This document shows positions 1 through 9,279 of a stretch of 39,351 nt of DNA, piece by piece (positions within the stretch are counted from its first letter, which is position 1; each line of letters begins with the position of its first letter). The DNA is from an uncultured Candidatus Saccharibacteria bacterium (GTDB lineage: Bacteria > Patescibacteriota > Saccharimonadia > Saccharimonadales > Saccharimonadaceae), in contig CALEGA010000003.1 of the NCBI GenBank assembly GCA_937876715.1, positions 1 through 39,351 of the forward strand, in the 5' to 3' direction. A program made the position numbers and the translations under genes. The notes under the pieces were generated by a model. It did no database searches. It was not told the origin of the DNA and saw only the letters and a list, made by a program, of their open reading frames with translations.

Positions 1-49
1 AATGAAATGGCGGCCCGGAAAAATATTCCGGGTCACCTGTTTTTTTTAA
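1..49. other. Window-edge sequence not matching leuS
   Basis: These bases lie where the middle of leuS should be. In the leuS frame they end in an in-frame TAA (47-49) and give no LeuRS-like residues. They hold a 7-bp hairpin (CCCGGAA / TTCCGGG) followed after six bases by eight T. This may be an assembly join, a real rearrangement, or a terminator that belongs elsewhere. The sequence alone cannot decide. Confidence 0.4.
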
Positions 50-1321
50 TTAGTTACATTCGGGAACAAGGGGTCCTTCGAGTTCTTTTACGACAAAGAA
101 TTTGCCGAAAAATTCGACCTCCCCGTCGTCGAAATCACCAAAGTCCCCGAAAAACCGTTCGGCACACCAAAAACCACTTACCGAATGCGCGATTGGCTCA
201 TTTCTCGCCAACGCTACTGGGGTTGCCCAATTCCTGTCGCTTATGACAAAGACGGCAACGTCCACCCTATCCCCGAAGACCAACTCCCCGTGATGATTCC
301 CGAAGTCGAAGATTTTAAGCCCGACAACTCCGGTCGCTCCGCACTTGCCAAGGCAACCGATTGGCTTAATTGTGAAATCGACGGCGAGGAAATGATCCGC
401 GAAACTGACACGCTCGACGGCTACGCCTGCTCCTCGTGGTATCTCTGGCGCTACGCCTCCCCCCACGACGCCGCCCACGCTTGGCATCCCGAAAAAATCA
501 AATACTGGGAACCACTCGACGTTTACTGTGGTGGCGACCACGCCGTGGCACACCTCCTCTACATCCGCTTCTGGTGCAAATTCTTCGCCGACGAAGGCAA
601 ACTACCTTTCCGCGAACCTATCGTCAAGCTCCTTTATAACGGCTACATCAACGCTCCCGACGGCAAAAAAATGTCCAAGTCTAAGGGCAACGTGATCGAC
701 CCGCTCGACGTCATCAACGACGGCTACGGCGCCGACACTCTTCGCACTTACGAAATGTTCATCGGTCCCTACGACCAAGATGCCGCGTGGAATCCCCGCA
801 GTGTTGGCGGCGTTTATCGCTTCTTGAACCGCTGCTGGACGCTCGTCTTCGAAAAAGAATTTGATCAAAAGTCTAAAAATCTCAATCTCTTAAACAAAAC
901 CATCAAAAAAGTCACCGAAGACATCGAGCGCGCATCATTCAACACCGCCATCAGCACTTTGATGGAATACGTCAACGAGCTCTACAAAGTCGGCGCCTCC
1001 GAAGAAGACCTTGTCATCCTCGCCAAGCTCCTCAAACCTTTCGCGCCTCACCTCGCCTCGGAAATGCTCGAACAGCTTAAAGCCGACGACGCCTGGCCCG
1101 CTTACGACGAAAAACATCTCGTCGAAGACCTCGTCGAAATCGTCGTCCAAGTCAACGGCAAACTCCGTGCCAAGCTTAAAGTCCCGACCGAAGACCTGTC
1201 CGACGAACAAAAAATCGTCGATTTAGCACTCGCTAACTCCAACGTTCAAAAATTCGTCAGCGGCAATATCAAGAAAACTATCTACATTCCAAAAGCCAAA
1301 CTCTTAAACATCGTTGCGTAA
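50..1321 (+). CDS. leuS: Leucyl-tRNA synthetase, C-terminal half (5' part missing)
   Basis: Class I aminoacyl-tRNA synthetase that charges tRNA-Leu in the cytoplasm. About 420 codons are visible; full LeuRS is roughly 800 or more, so the N-terminal HIGH motif and most of the editing domain are absent. Seen: the conserved block RDWLISRQRYWGCPIP just after the editing domain, the catalytic KMSKS at 668-682, then the helical anticodon-binding and C-terminal regions ending in VQVNGKLRAKL, typical of LeuRS. The frame is open from 50, but convincing homology starts only near 86, and the first Met at 185 is internal, not a start. The linker between the editing domain and RDWLISRQ looks short. The next gene follows 52 bases on behind its own promoter. 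Confidence 0.9.
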   Translation, partial: LVTFGNKGSFEFFYDKEFAEKFDLPVVEITKVPEKPFGTPKTTYRMRDWLISRQRYWGCPIPVAYDKDGNVHPIPEDQLPVMIPEVEDFKPDNSGRSALAKATDWLNCEIDGEEMIRETDTLDGYACSSWYLWRYASPHDAAHAWHPEKIKYWEPLDVYCGGDHAVAHLLYIRFWCKFFADEGKLPFREPIVKLLYNGYINAPDGKKMSKSKGNVIDPLDVINDGYGADTLRTYEMFIGPYDQDAAWNPRSVGGVYRFLNRCWTLVFEKEFDQKSKNLNLLNKTIKKVTEDIERASFNTAISTLMEYVNELYKVGASEEDLVILAKLLKPFAPHLASEMLEQLKADDAWPAYDEKHLVEDLVEIVVQVNGKLRAKLKVPTEDLSDEQKIVDLALANSNVQKFVSGNIKKTIYIPKAKLLNIVA

Positions 1322-1342
1322 AAGCAAAAAACGTGATATTAT
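1314..1342 (+). promoter_or_regulatory. Promoter for the rpmF-nusB-nudix-rnc unit
   Basis: TTGCGT (1314-1319), a 17-base spacer and TATTAT (1337-1342), with an extended -10 TG at 1334-1335. The -35 box overlaps the leuS stop codon. Confidence 0.55.
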
Positions 1343-1373
1343 AGTCCAAAGTATCTATTATTAAAGGAGCTAT

Positions 1374-1616
1374 ATGCCTGAACCTAAAAAACAGAGCAGC
1401 CCGCGCAAAACCGGTCTTCGCAGGAGCCACATCCGCCTCGACCTCGCCCGTGCTGTTAATAAAGTTTCCCCTGTCAAAGCTTTTGAGACCAAGAAAAAGA
1501 CTCCTCGCGTCAAGGTAAAAACTGTCAAACCTGCGAAGTCCACTTCTGTCAAAGCAGCTAAAAAAGCCGCCACAAAAGCCAAACTCGCTAAAAAATCTAA
1601 CGCAAAGAAGAAATAA
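1374..1616 (+). CDS. rpmF: Probable 50S ribosomal protein L32, zinc-free, long tail
   Basis: An 80-residue, very basic protein. The N-terminus (MPEPKK, then S-x-RKTGLRRSH) matches the start of bacterial L32, a small protein of the large subunit near the peptidyl transferase region. The CxxC pairs that bind zinc in many L32 proteins are absent. In their place is a Lys/Ala/Val-rich tail of about 40 residues, likely disordered and rRNA-binding. The start is fixed by AAAGGAG at 1363-1369. It is followed after two bases by nusB; rpmF next to rnc-type genes also occurs in other bacteria. The call rests on the short N-terminal match, and another small basic nucleic-acid-binding protein is possible. 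Confidence 0.65.
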   Translation: MPEPKKQSSPRKTGLRRSHIRLDLARAVNKVSPVKAFETKKKTPRVKVKTVKPAKSTSVKAAKKAATKAKLAKKSNAKKK

Positions 1617-1618
1617 CG

Positions 1619-2152
1619 ATGGCTTCAAATCGGCACCTAGGCAGAATCATATCACTCCAAAGCTTGTATGAATACGAGTTTCGGAGCAAGGCGGGCGACG
1701 CCACAGCCGACATTGACCATATCGTCGCAAAAAACATCCTCCCCTACGAAAAGGCGCTCGGCGACACCGAGTTCGTTTACGCCCTTTCTCGTGGTGTGGC
1801 AGAAAGAATCGAAGAACTTGACGCCGACCTCACCCCGCTCGCGCCAGAATGGCCCATCGCGACCATCGCCGCTATCGACCGCAACGTCCTCCGGATTGGT
1901 CTCTACGAGTTAAAACACTGTAGCGACAAAGTCCCTCCCAAGGTCGCCATCAACGAAGCCGTCGAGCTTGCGAAAGCTTTTGGCTCCGAAAACTCTTCAA
2001 AGTTCATTAACGGTGTCCTCGGCACCGCCTATAAAAACCTCGGCTTCAAAGACACCGAGCCTAAGCAAAATCATGAATCAAAACCGAAAGCCGGCGCCTC
2101 GTCGAGCGACCAGCCCAACGAAGAAAGCGCCTCTGAGCCGAAAGGGAAGTAA
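1619..2152 (+). CDS. nusB: Transcription antitermination factor NusB
   Basis: All-helical RNA-binding protein that, with NusE (S10), joins the antitermination complex on rRNA leader boxA. Length is 177 residues; the core (1-140) fits NusB. The N-terminus has LGRIISLQSLYEYEF, and the C-terminal half has the hallmark run IDRNVLRIGLYEL then the helix VAINEAVELAKAFG followed by SSKFINGVLG. Residues 145-177 are a polar, probably disordered tail whose DNA overlaps the next gene by 80 bases. The start ATG is two bases after the rpmF stop, with GAAGAAA as a weak ribosome site, which suggests coupling. S10, its partner, is not at its usual place upstream of rplC in this window. Confidence 0.93.
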   Translation: MASNRHLGRIISLQSLYEYEFRSKAGDATADIDHIVAKNILPYEKALGDTEFVYALSRGVAERIEELDADLTPLAPEWPIATIAAIDRNVLRIGLYELKHCSDKVPPKVAINEAVELAKAFGSENSSKFINGVLGTAYKNLGFKDTEPKQNHESKPKAGASSSDQPNEESASEPKGK

Positions 2153-2681
2153 CCTCAAAGTTCCGGAAGCTCTCCCCAAAGAGTACCGACCCTCCCCAAT
2201 CGACAAGTTCAAGGAAACCGTCTTCCGCAAAAAGCCGGTTATCCAAGAAATCGTCCGCGAACCGACCGCCGGTGGCATTGTTTTTCGCCTTTCCAAAGAC
2301 CGCAAAGACATCGAAATCCTCTTAATTCAAGACAGCAAAAACCGCTGGACTATCCCCAAAGGTCATATCGAACCCGGCGAAACCGCCAAACAAACCGCCA
2401 TCCGCGAAATCGGCGAGGAAGCGGGTCTTTTCCATATCAATACACTGTGTTGGCTTGGAAAAATCCACTTCAAATACCGTCGCCTCGATAAGCTCGTCCT
2501 GATGACCACCCAAATCTACCTCGTCCACTCCCTCGACCCCCGCGAAACCCCGACCAAGGAAAAATGGATGAACGGCATCAAGTGGTTTAAGTTCGCCGAG
2601 GCACTCGACGCCATCGAATATGACGACATCGAAAAACTTATGTTAATAGCAAAAAAGAAAATCCGCTCAGGAGAATACTAA
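2073..2681 (+). CDS. Nudix hydrolase
   Basis: Hydrolyses a nucleoside diphosphate linked to another moiety; the substrate cannot be read from sequence. A perfect Nudix box (G-x5-E-x7-REUxEExGU) spans residues 97-119, with the metal-binding REIGEE in place. The core is about 140 residues. An N-terminal extension of about 60 residues is basic and Pro-rich. The best start is the ATG at 2073, inside the nusB tail; there is no good start codon after the nusB stop. A strong Shine-Dalgarno sequence is lacking, so translation may be coupled to nusB. The WTIPKGHIEPGE block resembles small NTP or dinucleotide pyrophosphohydrolases (MutT/Ap4A type). It lies between nusB and rnc, so a role in RNA or nucleotide turnover is possible but inferred. 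Confidence 0.88.
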   Translation: MNQNRKPAPRRATSPTKKAPLSRKGSNLKVPEALPKEYRPSPIDKFKETVFRKKPVIQEIVREPTAGGIVFRLSKDRKDIEILLIQDSKNRWTIPKGHIEPGETAKQTAIREIGEEAGLFHINTLCWLGKIHFKYRRLDKLVLMTTQIYLVHSLDPRETPTKEKWMNGIKWFKFAEALDAIEYDDIEKLMLIAKKKIRSGEY

Positions 2682-2682
2682 A

Positions 2683-3435
2683 TTGGATACAAAACCCTAT
2701 CAAGAATTTGCCGAAGCAAAACTCGGCCTCAAATTTAACGACATCAACCTCCTCATCGTCGCTTTAACACACCGGAGCTATGTCAACGAGCACAAAAAAT
2801 CCCACCTCGAACACAACGAGCGTCTCGAATATCTCGGCGACGCCGTCCTCGAACTCGTGACGAGCGACTTCCTCTACCGCAACTACGAAGAACCCGAGGG
2901 TGTGATGACCGCCTGGCGCTCCGCGCTCGTCCGCACCGAGTCCATCAGCGACGCCGGCTACAAGCTCGGCTACGAACCACTCGTCCGCCTTTCCCGCGGC
3001 GAACAACAAGGCGTTGACCGCGCTCACGCCGTCATCATCGCCGATTGTTTCGAGGCCGTTATCGGCGCCATCTACCTCGACCAAGGTTACGAAACCGCCA
3101 AAAACTTCATCTATGAGCACATTCTCTCCAAAATGAACGAAATGCTCGAAGAAGAATCGTGGCGCGACCCGAAGTCCTACTTCCAAGAGCTCACTCAAAA
3201 ATACGAAGCAGAAACCCCTGCCTATCGCACGATTAAAGAAGATGGTCCCGACCACAATAAAACTTTCACCGTCGCCGTCTATGTCGGCAAATCTCTCATC
3301 GCCTCTGCCACTGGTCACTCCAAACAAGAGGCGCAAACCATCGCCGCCAAACAGGGCATTAAAATCTACAAGAAAAAATACGCCGCCGCCCTCAAAGCCG
3401 AAGCAAAATTCGACAAATTAACCTCGGTAAATTAA
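2683..3435 (+). CDS. rnc: Ribonuclease III
   Basis: Double-strand-specific endonuclease that matures rRNA precursors and cuts structured RNAs. Length is 250 residues. The RNase III signature HNERLEYLGDAVL is at 44-56, with metal ligands E46, E49 and D53; the second acidic pair lies in ADCFEAVIGAIYLD near 125. A double-stranded RNA-binding domain covers about 160-230 (DPKSYFQELTQK to SKQEAQTIAAKQGI). The start is TTG at 2683, one base after the Nudix stop, supported by TCAGGAGA at 2667-2674; no ATG fits. A likely substrate is in this window: the long stem around the 23S rRNA (20064-20078 with 23190-23204). Confidence 0.95.
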   Translation: MDTKPYQEFAEAKLGLKFNDINLLIVALTHRSYVNEHKKSHLEHNERLEYLGDAVLELVTSDFLYRNYEEPEGVMTAWRSALVRTESISDAGYKLGYEPLVRLSRGEQQGVDRAHAVIIADCFEAVIGAIYLDQGYETAKNFIYEHILSKMNEMLEEESWRDPKSYFQELTQKYEAETPAYRTIKEDGPDHNKTFTVAVYVGKSLIASATGHSKQEAQTIAAKQGIKIYKKKYAAALKAEAKFDKLTSVN

Positions 3436-3438
3436 GTC

Positions 3439-3467
3439 TTGACAAGCCAAGCGTTTTCGCTTATACT
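3439..3467 (+). promoter_or_regulatory. Near-consensus promoter of a short transcript
   Basis: TTGACA (3439-3444), 17-base spacer, TATACT (3462-3467). The start would fall at about 3474, exactly at the base of a hairpin. No long gene follows before the terminator at 3536-3572. Confidence 0.75.
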
Positions 3468-3473
3468 CAATAT

Positions 3474-3572
3474 AGTTTGTAATCACAAACTGCGAGATCA
3501 TCTTTACACAATAAGAAGTTGAGAGCTTATATGTTCAAAAATCCACGCGTCGGCTAACGGGTGGCATTTTTG
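3474..3572 (+). ncRNA. Candidate small RNA of about 100 nt
   Basis: A strong promoter, a perfect 5' hairpin (AGTTTGT-aatc-ACAAACT, 3474-3491), about 40 bases of A-rich linker and a strong terminator hairpin define a short transcription unit. It matches no RNA family I recognise. It contains an 8-codon reading frame, ATG at 3531 to TAA at 3557, which runs into the terminator stem. The unit could therefore also be a leader-peptide attenuator for the gene at 3665, though that gene has its own consensus promoter. Confidence 0.55.
3536..3572 (+). terminator. Rho-independent terminator, probably bidirectional
   Basis: Stem CAAAAATCCACGCG (3536-3549) pairs with CGGGTGGcATTTTTG (3558-3572) around an 8-base loop, with one mismatch and one bulge. 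A/T runs flank both sides, so it could also stop transcription from the other strand. Confidence 0.65.
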
Positions 3573-3591
3573 GTTTCACTCCTGACACATA

Positions 3592-3620
3592 TTGACTTTT
3601 TATAGAACTTATGCTATAAT
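3592..3620 (+). promoter_or_regulatory. Consensus promoter for the gene at 3665
   Basis: TTGACT (3592-3597), 17-base spacer, TATAAT (3615-3620) with TG at 3612-3613. The gene has a strong ribosome site, AGGAGGGG (3650-3657). Confidence 0.85.
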
Positions 3621-3664
3621 AAAAGTATACATTTCGACAAAAACAGGATAGGAGGGGATCAACT

Positions 3665-4159
3665 ATGTCGAAAATGTCCGAACTTTCCATTGAACTTCAG
3701 GAAAACCCAGTACGTTCTGCTCCGACCGAAACCTACAAGTCTGCCCTTGGGCCTTCACCCGTAGACATCTGGCCCAATTATTGGCGCCTCTGTCTTGCTG
3801 CTGTTGACGCCGCCGGCGATCTCGCCAGCAAAGACAAGCTGTTGATGAACTTCCGCGACAAAGCAAAAGCCTTTAACGTTAGACCCGTCATCGAAAAATA
3901 CTACGGCGGCGATGTTACCAACCTTAAAGTTGCCCGCGATGAAGCCGCCAAAGATTTCTTCAAGGCCATTGACAGTATCAACTGGTTCGCCCGTCGAAAC
4001 AATCTCGATCAAGTCTCCGCCATGAAACTCATGGGCATCCTAGAAGACGAGAAAAACCGCGGAAAATTCCGGCACCACATCAGGCGCCACCTCGAAGACA
4101 ACCACCCGCCTTTCGAACTTGATGAACTTCCCGACCGTGACTTCCGCAAATCCCGCTAA
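3665..4159 (+). CDS. Hypothetical protein, 164 residues, soluble
   Basis: Not recognised. It has no signal peptide or membrane segment. The sequence is mostly helical in character, charged, with a WPNYWRLCLAAVDAAGD segment near 37-53, an F/W pair (INWFARRNN) near 110 and a strongly basic and His-rich C-terminal part (KFRHHIRRHLEDNH) that could bind nucleic acid. Expression is predicted to be high: consensus promoter, strong Shine-Dalgarno, own terminator. It stands alone between rnc and rpsP. The start ATG at 3665 is set by AGGAGGGG eight bases upstream; a second ATG four codons on is less well placed. Confidence 0.85.
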   Translation: MSKMSELSIELQENPVRSAPTETYKSALGPSPVDIWPNYWRLCLAAVDAAGDLASKDKLLMNFRDKAKAFNVRPVIEKYYGGDVTNLKVARDEAAKDFFKAIDSINWFARRNNLDQVSAMKLMGILEDEKNRGKFRHHIRRHLEDNHPPFELDELPDRDFRKSR

Positions 4160-4172
4160 CCGCGGGATTTTT
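4150..4172 (+). terminator. Rho-independent terminator overlapping a stop codon
   Basis: ATCCCGC (4150-4156), loop TAACC, GCGGGAT (4162-4168), then T run. The stop codon of the preceding gene lies in the loop. The T run leads straight into the -35 box of the rpsP promoter. Confidence 0.85.
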
Positions 4173-4173
4173 C

Positions 4174-4202
4174 TTGCCAAAAACAGAAAAATGGTGTAAA
4201 AT
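4174..4202 (+). promoter_or_regulatory. Promoter for rpsP
   Basis: TTGCCA (4174-4179), 17-base spacer, TAAAAT (4197-4202). The first 17 bases from the terminator T run (4168-4184) are identical to those at 23425-23441. Confidence 0.75.
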
Positions 4203-4234
4203 ATAACCTATTAAAATTTAAAGGAGAAAATCCC

Positions 4235-4588
4235 ATGCTCGCGATTCGTATGCAGCGTAATGGCCGTGCACATACCCCTGTGTATCGGATAGTCGTCCAA
4301 GAATCCCAGCGTCACCCTCTTTCTGGGCGCGTTGTGGCTGAGGTCGGCAACTACAACCCAGAAACCAAAAAGACCGTCCTCGACAAAGAAAAAATCGAGT
4401 TCTATCTCAAGAACGGCGCCCAACCTTCTTCTCGCGTCGCTTTCGTCTTAGAAAAGAACGGCATCAAGTTACCAAAATGGTACAAGCCGGCGCCAAAGAA
4501 GTCTGCTAAGGCAAAACACGCCGACAAGCTCCGCAAGAACCAACCGAAGGAAGAATCTACCCCTGCGGAAGAAACCCCAGCCGAATAA
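4235..4588 (+). CDS. rpsP: 30S ribosomal protein S16
   Basis: Small-subunit assembly protein. Length is 117 residues; the first 80 fit S16 (MLAIRMQRNGRAHTPVYRIV, then VGNYNP and the short LKNGAQPS motif). The remaining 35 residues are a Lys-rich then Glu/Pro-rich tail not found in the shortest family members. The start ATG has AAAGGAG at 4221-4227. In many bacteria rpsP is followed by khpA, rimM and trmD; here an RNA element and a membrane-protein gene separate it from khpA, and rimM and trmD are not present in the window. Confidence 0.96.
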   Translation: MLAIRMQRNGRAHTPVYRIVVQESQRHPLSGRVVAEVGNYNPETKKTVLDKEKIEFYLKNGAQPSSRVAFVLEKNGIKLPKWYKPAPKKSAKAKHADKLRKNQPKEESTPAEETPAE

Positions 4589-4590
4589 TT

Positions 4591-4716
4591 AAAAGGGCTA
4601 TTTGAATCTTTCGAAACCGTGTCCCGAAATTTTTACGAAAATTTCGAAGTGAACGAACCCCGCAACGGCGGGCGTGAGTGAACGGGGTTGAGAAAGATTG
4701 CAAATAGTCCTTTTTT
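4591..4716 (+). other. Three-way-junction RNA element ending in a T run
   Basis: An outer stem of 10 plus 8 bp (4595-4612 with 4692-4710, one G-U pair and one bulge) closes two inner hairpins: a perfect 9-bp stem CGAAATTTT / AAAATTTCG with loop TACG (4625-4646) and a 7-bp stem AACCCCG / CGGGGTT (4656-4689). Six T follow at 4711. It works as the rpsP terminator at least on paper. Its size and branching are far beyond an ordinary terminator, so a structured 3' RNA or a small inverted-repeat element is possible. Confidence 0.7.
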
Positions 4717-4726
4717 ATGTTATTAT
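4699..4726 (+). promoter_or_regulatory. Promoter embedded in the arm of the RNA element
   Basis: TTGCAA (4699-4704), 16-base spacer, TATTAT (4721-4726) with extended TG at 4718-4719. The -35 box lies within the right arm of the outer stem (4692-4710). Confidence 0.55.
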
Positions 4727-4770
4727 TAGACAATAGGTTATTCCTAAGAAAAATAAGGGGGATTTTAACA

Positions 4771-5253
4771 ATGTCGAATCACGGTAATCGCAACTCTAAG
4801 ATGCCCGATATTTCGCCGAAACCCCGCCAGGATTTCAGCGTCAGGGATCGCACCGTCGCCATTATGGTTCTTGCCGCGCTTATCGCCATCATCGCCCTCG
4901 CCATCGGCGCTTTTGGCGTCCACGACACCAAGTCGGTCGAAAAGGCGCTCGCAGAAATTGACCAAGAAAAAGCCGACCAGTTCGCCAATTTCAAGACCAA
5001 GCTGACCGAACTCGACGACCGCGAAAAAGAGCTCAACACTCGCGAGACCAAACTCAACACCCAAGAGACCGACCTCAAGACCCGCGAAGAAGCTCTCGCC
5101 GTCGAGCAAGATGAACTAGCGACCGAAAAAGAAGAGTTCCGCGCCCGCACCTTACGCGTCCGCGACCTCTGTTACCAACTCTTCAGCGAAATCGACGCCG
5201 AATTTCCCATCCAATCTGTCGTCGAAGACATTGACCTTGACACCGAAGAATAA
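4771..5253 (+). CDS. Membrane-anchored coiled-coil protein
   Basis: 160 residues, function unknown. Residues 1-27 are polar and basic, one membrane helix spans about 29-50 (VAIMVLAALIAIIALAIGAF), and 56-135 form a strongly charged coiled coil with repeated EL-x-x-RE and T-x-L-x-T-x-E units. A short C-terminal domain ends in an acidic tail. The positive N-terminus predicts N-in topology with the coiled coil outside. The start is the ATG at 4771, behind AAGGGGGAT; an upstream in-frame ATG at 4717 lies over the promoter and is rejected. It sits between rpsP and khpA with its own promoter and terminator. Confidence 0.85.
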   Translation: MSNHGNRNSKMPDISPKPRQDFSVRDRTVAIMVLAALIAIIALAIGAFGVHDTKSVEKALAEIDQEKADQFANFKTKLTELDDREKELNTRETKLNTQETDLKTREEALAVEQDELATEKEEFRARTLRVRDLCYQLFSEIDAEFPIQSVVEDIDLDTEE

Positions 5254-5259
5254 CCTCCC

Positions 5260-5281
5260 ACCCCGCTAAAAGCGGGGTTTT
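5260..5281 (+). terminator. Rho-independent terminator
   Basis: ACCCCGC (5260-5266), loop TAAAA, GCGGGGT (5272-5278), then TTTT-type tail. Confidence 0.85.
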
Positions 5282-5336
5282 CTATTTTTAAGCATTTGTG
5301 ATAATATATTATATATAACTTAATATGGAGAAAACA

Positions 5337-5705
5337 ATGGCTACCATTGACCAACAATTTGTCGAATATATCGTCAAAACCCTCGTAAATAGTCCCGAAA
5401 AAGTCGTAGTTGAACGCAAGATTGATGAAAAAGGCGTCCTGCTCACCCTCTCTGTTGACCCACTTGACGTTGGTCGCGTCATTGGTAAACGCGGCGCCAC
5501 TGCGCAAAGCATCCGCACGCTCCTCCGCGCCCTCGGCACGAAGAACGACGCCCGCTACAACCTCAAAATCATCAACAACGATGGCGGCGAACCTGCCGAA
5601 GCCGAAGCTCCGGTCAACAAGCCGAACGTTGACGAAGAGCCAGGCGACGACCTCGCGGAAAAAACCCGCGCCGAACTCGCCGACCTTGACGACCTCGACA
5701 TCTAA
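5337..5705 (+). CDS. khpA: KH-domain RNA-binding protein KhpA (YlqC family)
   Basis: Small RNA-binding protein; in Gram-positive bacteria KhpA pairs with KhpB and influences cell envelope and division gene expression. The 122-residue protein has a type II KH fold over residues 1-75, with the GxxG loop in DVGRVIGKRGATAQSIRTLLRAL at about 43-65. Residues 80-122 form an acidic, Asp/Glu-rich tail, longer than usual for the family. The start is ATG 5337, with GGAG at 5327-5330; the ATG at 5325 contains that ribosome site and is rejected. Its neighbour rpsP is the usual partner, here separated by one gene. Confidence 0.9.
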   Translation: MATIDQQFVEYIVKTLVNSPEKVVVERKIDEKGVLLTLSVDPLDVGRVIGKRGATAQSIRTLLRALGTKNDARYNLKIINNDGGEPAEAEAPVNKPNVDEEPGDDLAEKTRAELADLDDLDI

Positions 5706-5710
5706 CTCAA

Positions 5711-5733
5711 AGCCTCCCGCGCGGAGGCTTTTT
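5711..5733 (+). terminator. Rho-independent terminator after khpA
   Basis: AGCCTCC (5711-5717), loop CGCGC, GGAGGCT (5723-5729), then T run. Confidence 0.88.
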
Positions 5734-5750
5734 AATGCCAAAAATCCCTC

Positions 5751-5779
5751 TTGCAAAATCTTGTCAAATAGATTAAAAT
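5751..5779 (+). promoter_or_regulatory. Promoter for rpoB-rpoC
   Basis: TTGCAA (5751-5756), 17-base spacer, TAAAAT (5774-5779). An alternative pair is TTGTCA (5761-5766) with TACAAG (5784-5789), which fits less well. Confidence 0.6.
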
Positions 5780-5785
5780 AAGCTA

Positions 5786-5909
5786 CAAGAAGCAGTGTGC
5801 CAATTTTTTGGCGTTGGTGAAGGCACGGCGAACCTCACCATAAAAATCTGGCAGTAATCTTCGGCGCTAAAAACTGCAATACTAATTTAATGTAGAGAAA
5901 AGGAATTTC
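5786..5909 (+). promoter_or_regulatory. Structured 5' leader of rpoBC
   Basis: About 120 untranslated bases hold several possible stems: GCCA / TGGC around a T-rich loop and an alternative GTGCC / GGCAC, then GGTGAAGG / CCTCACC, then GCAGT / ACTGC. Two of these compete for the same bases, as expected of a regulatory leader. No terminator with a T run is seen, so control would be of translation or of processing. No known riboswitch class is recognised. Confidence 0.45.
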
Positions 5910-9278
<3,369 letters not shown>

Positions 9279-9279
9279 T

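Noticed and set aside
3474..3572. tmRNA, 4.5S RNA or 6S RNA
   Set aside because: It is too short for tmRNA or 6S RNA, and the signal-recognition RNA tetraloop motif is not present.
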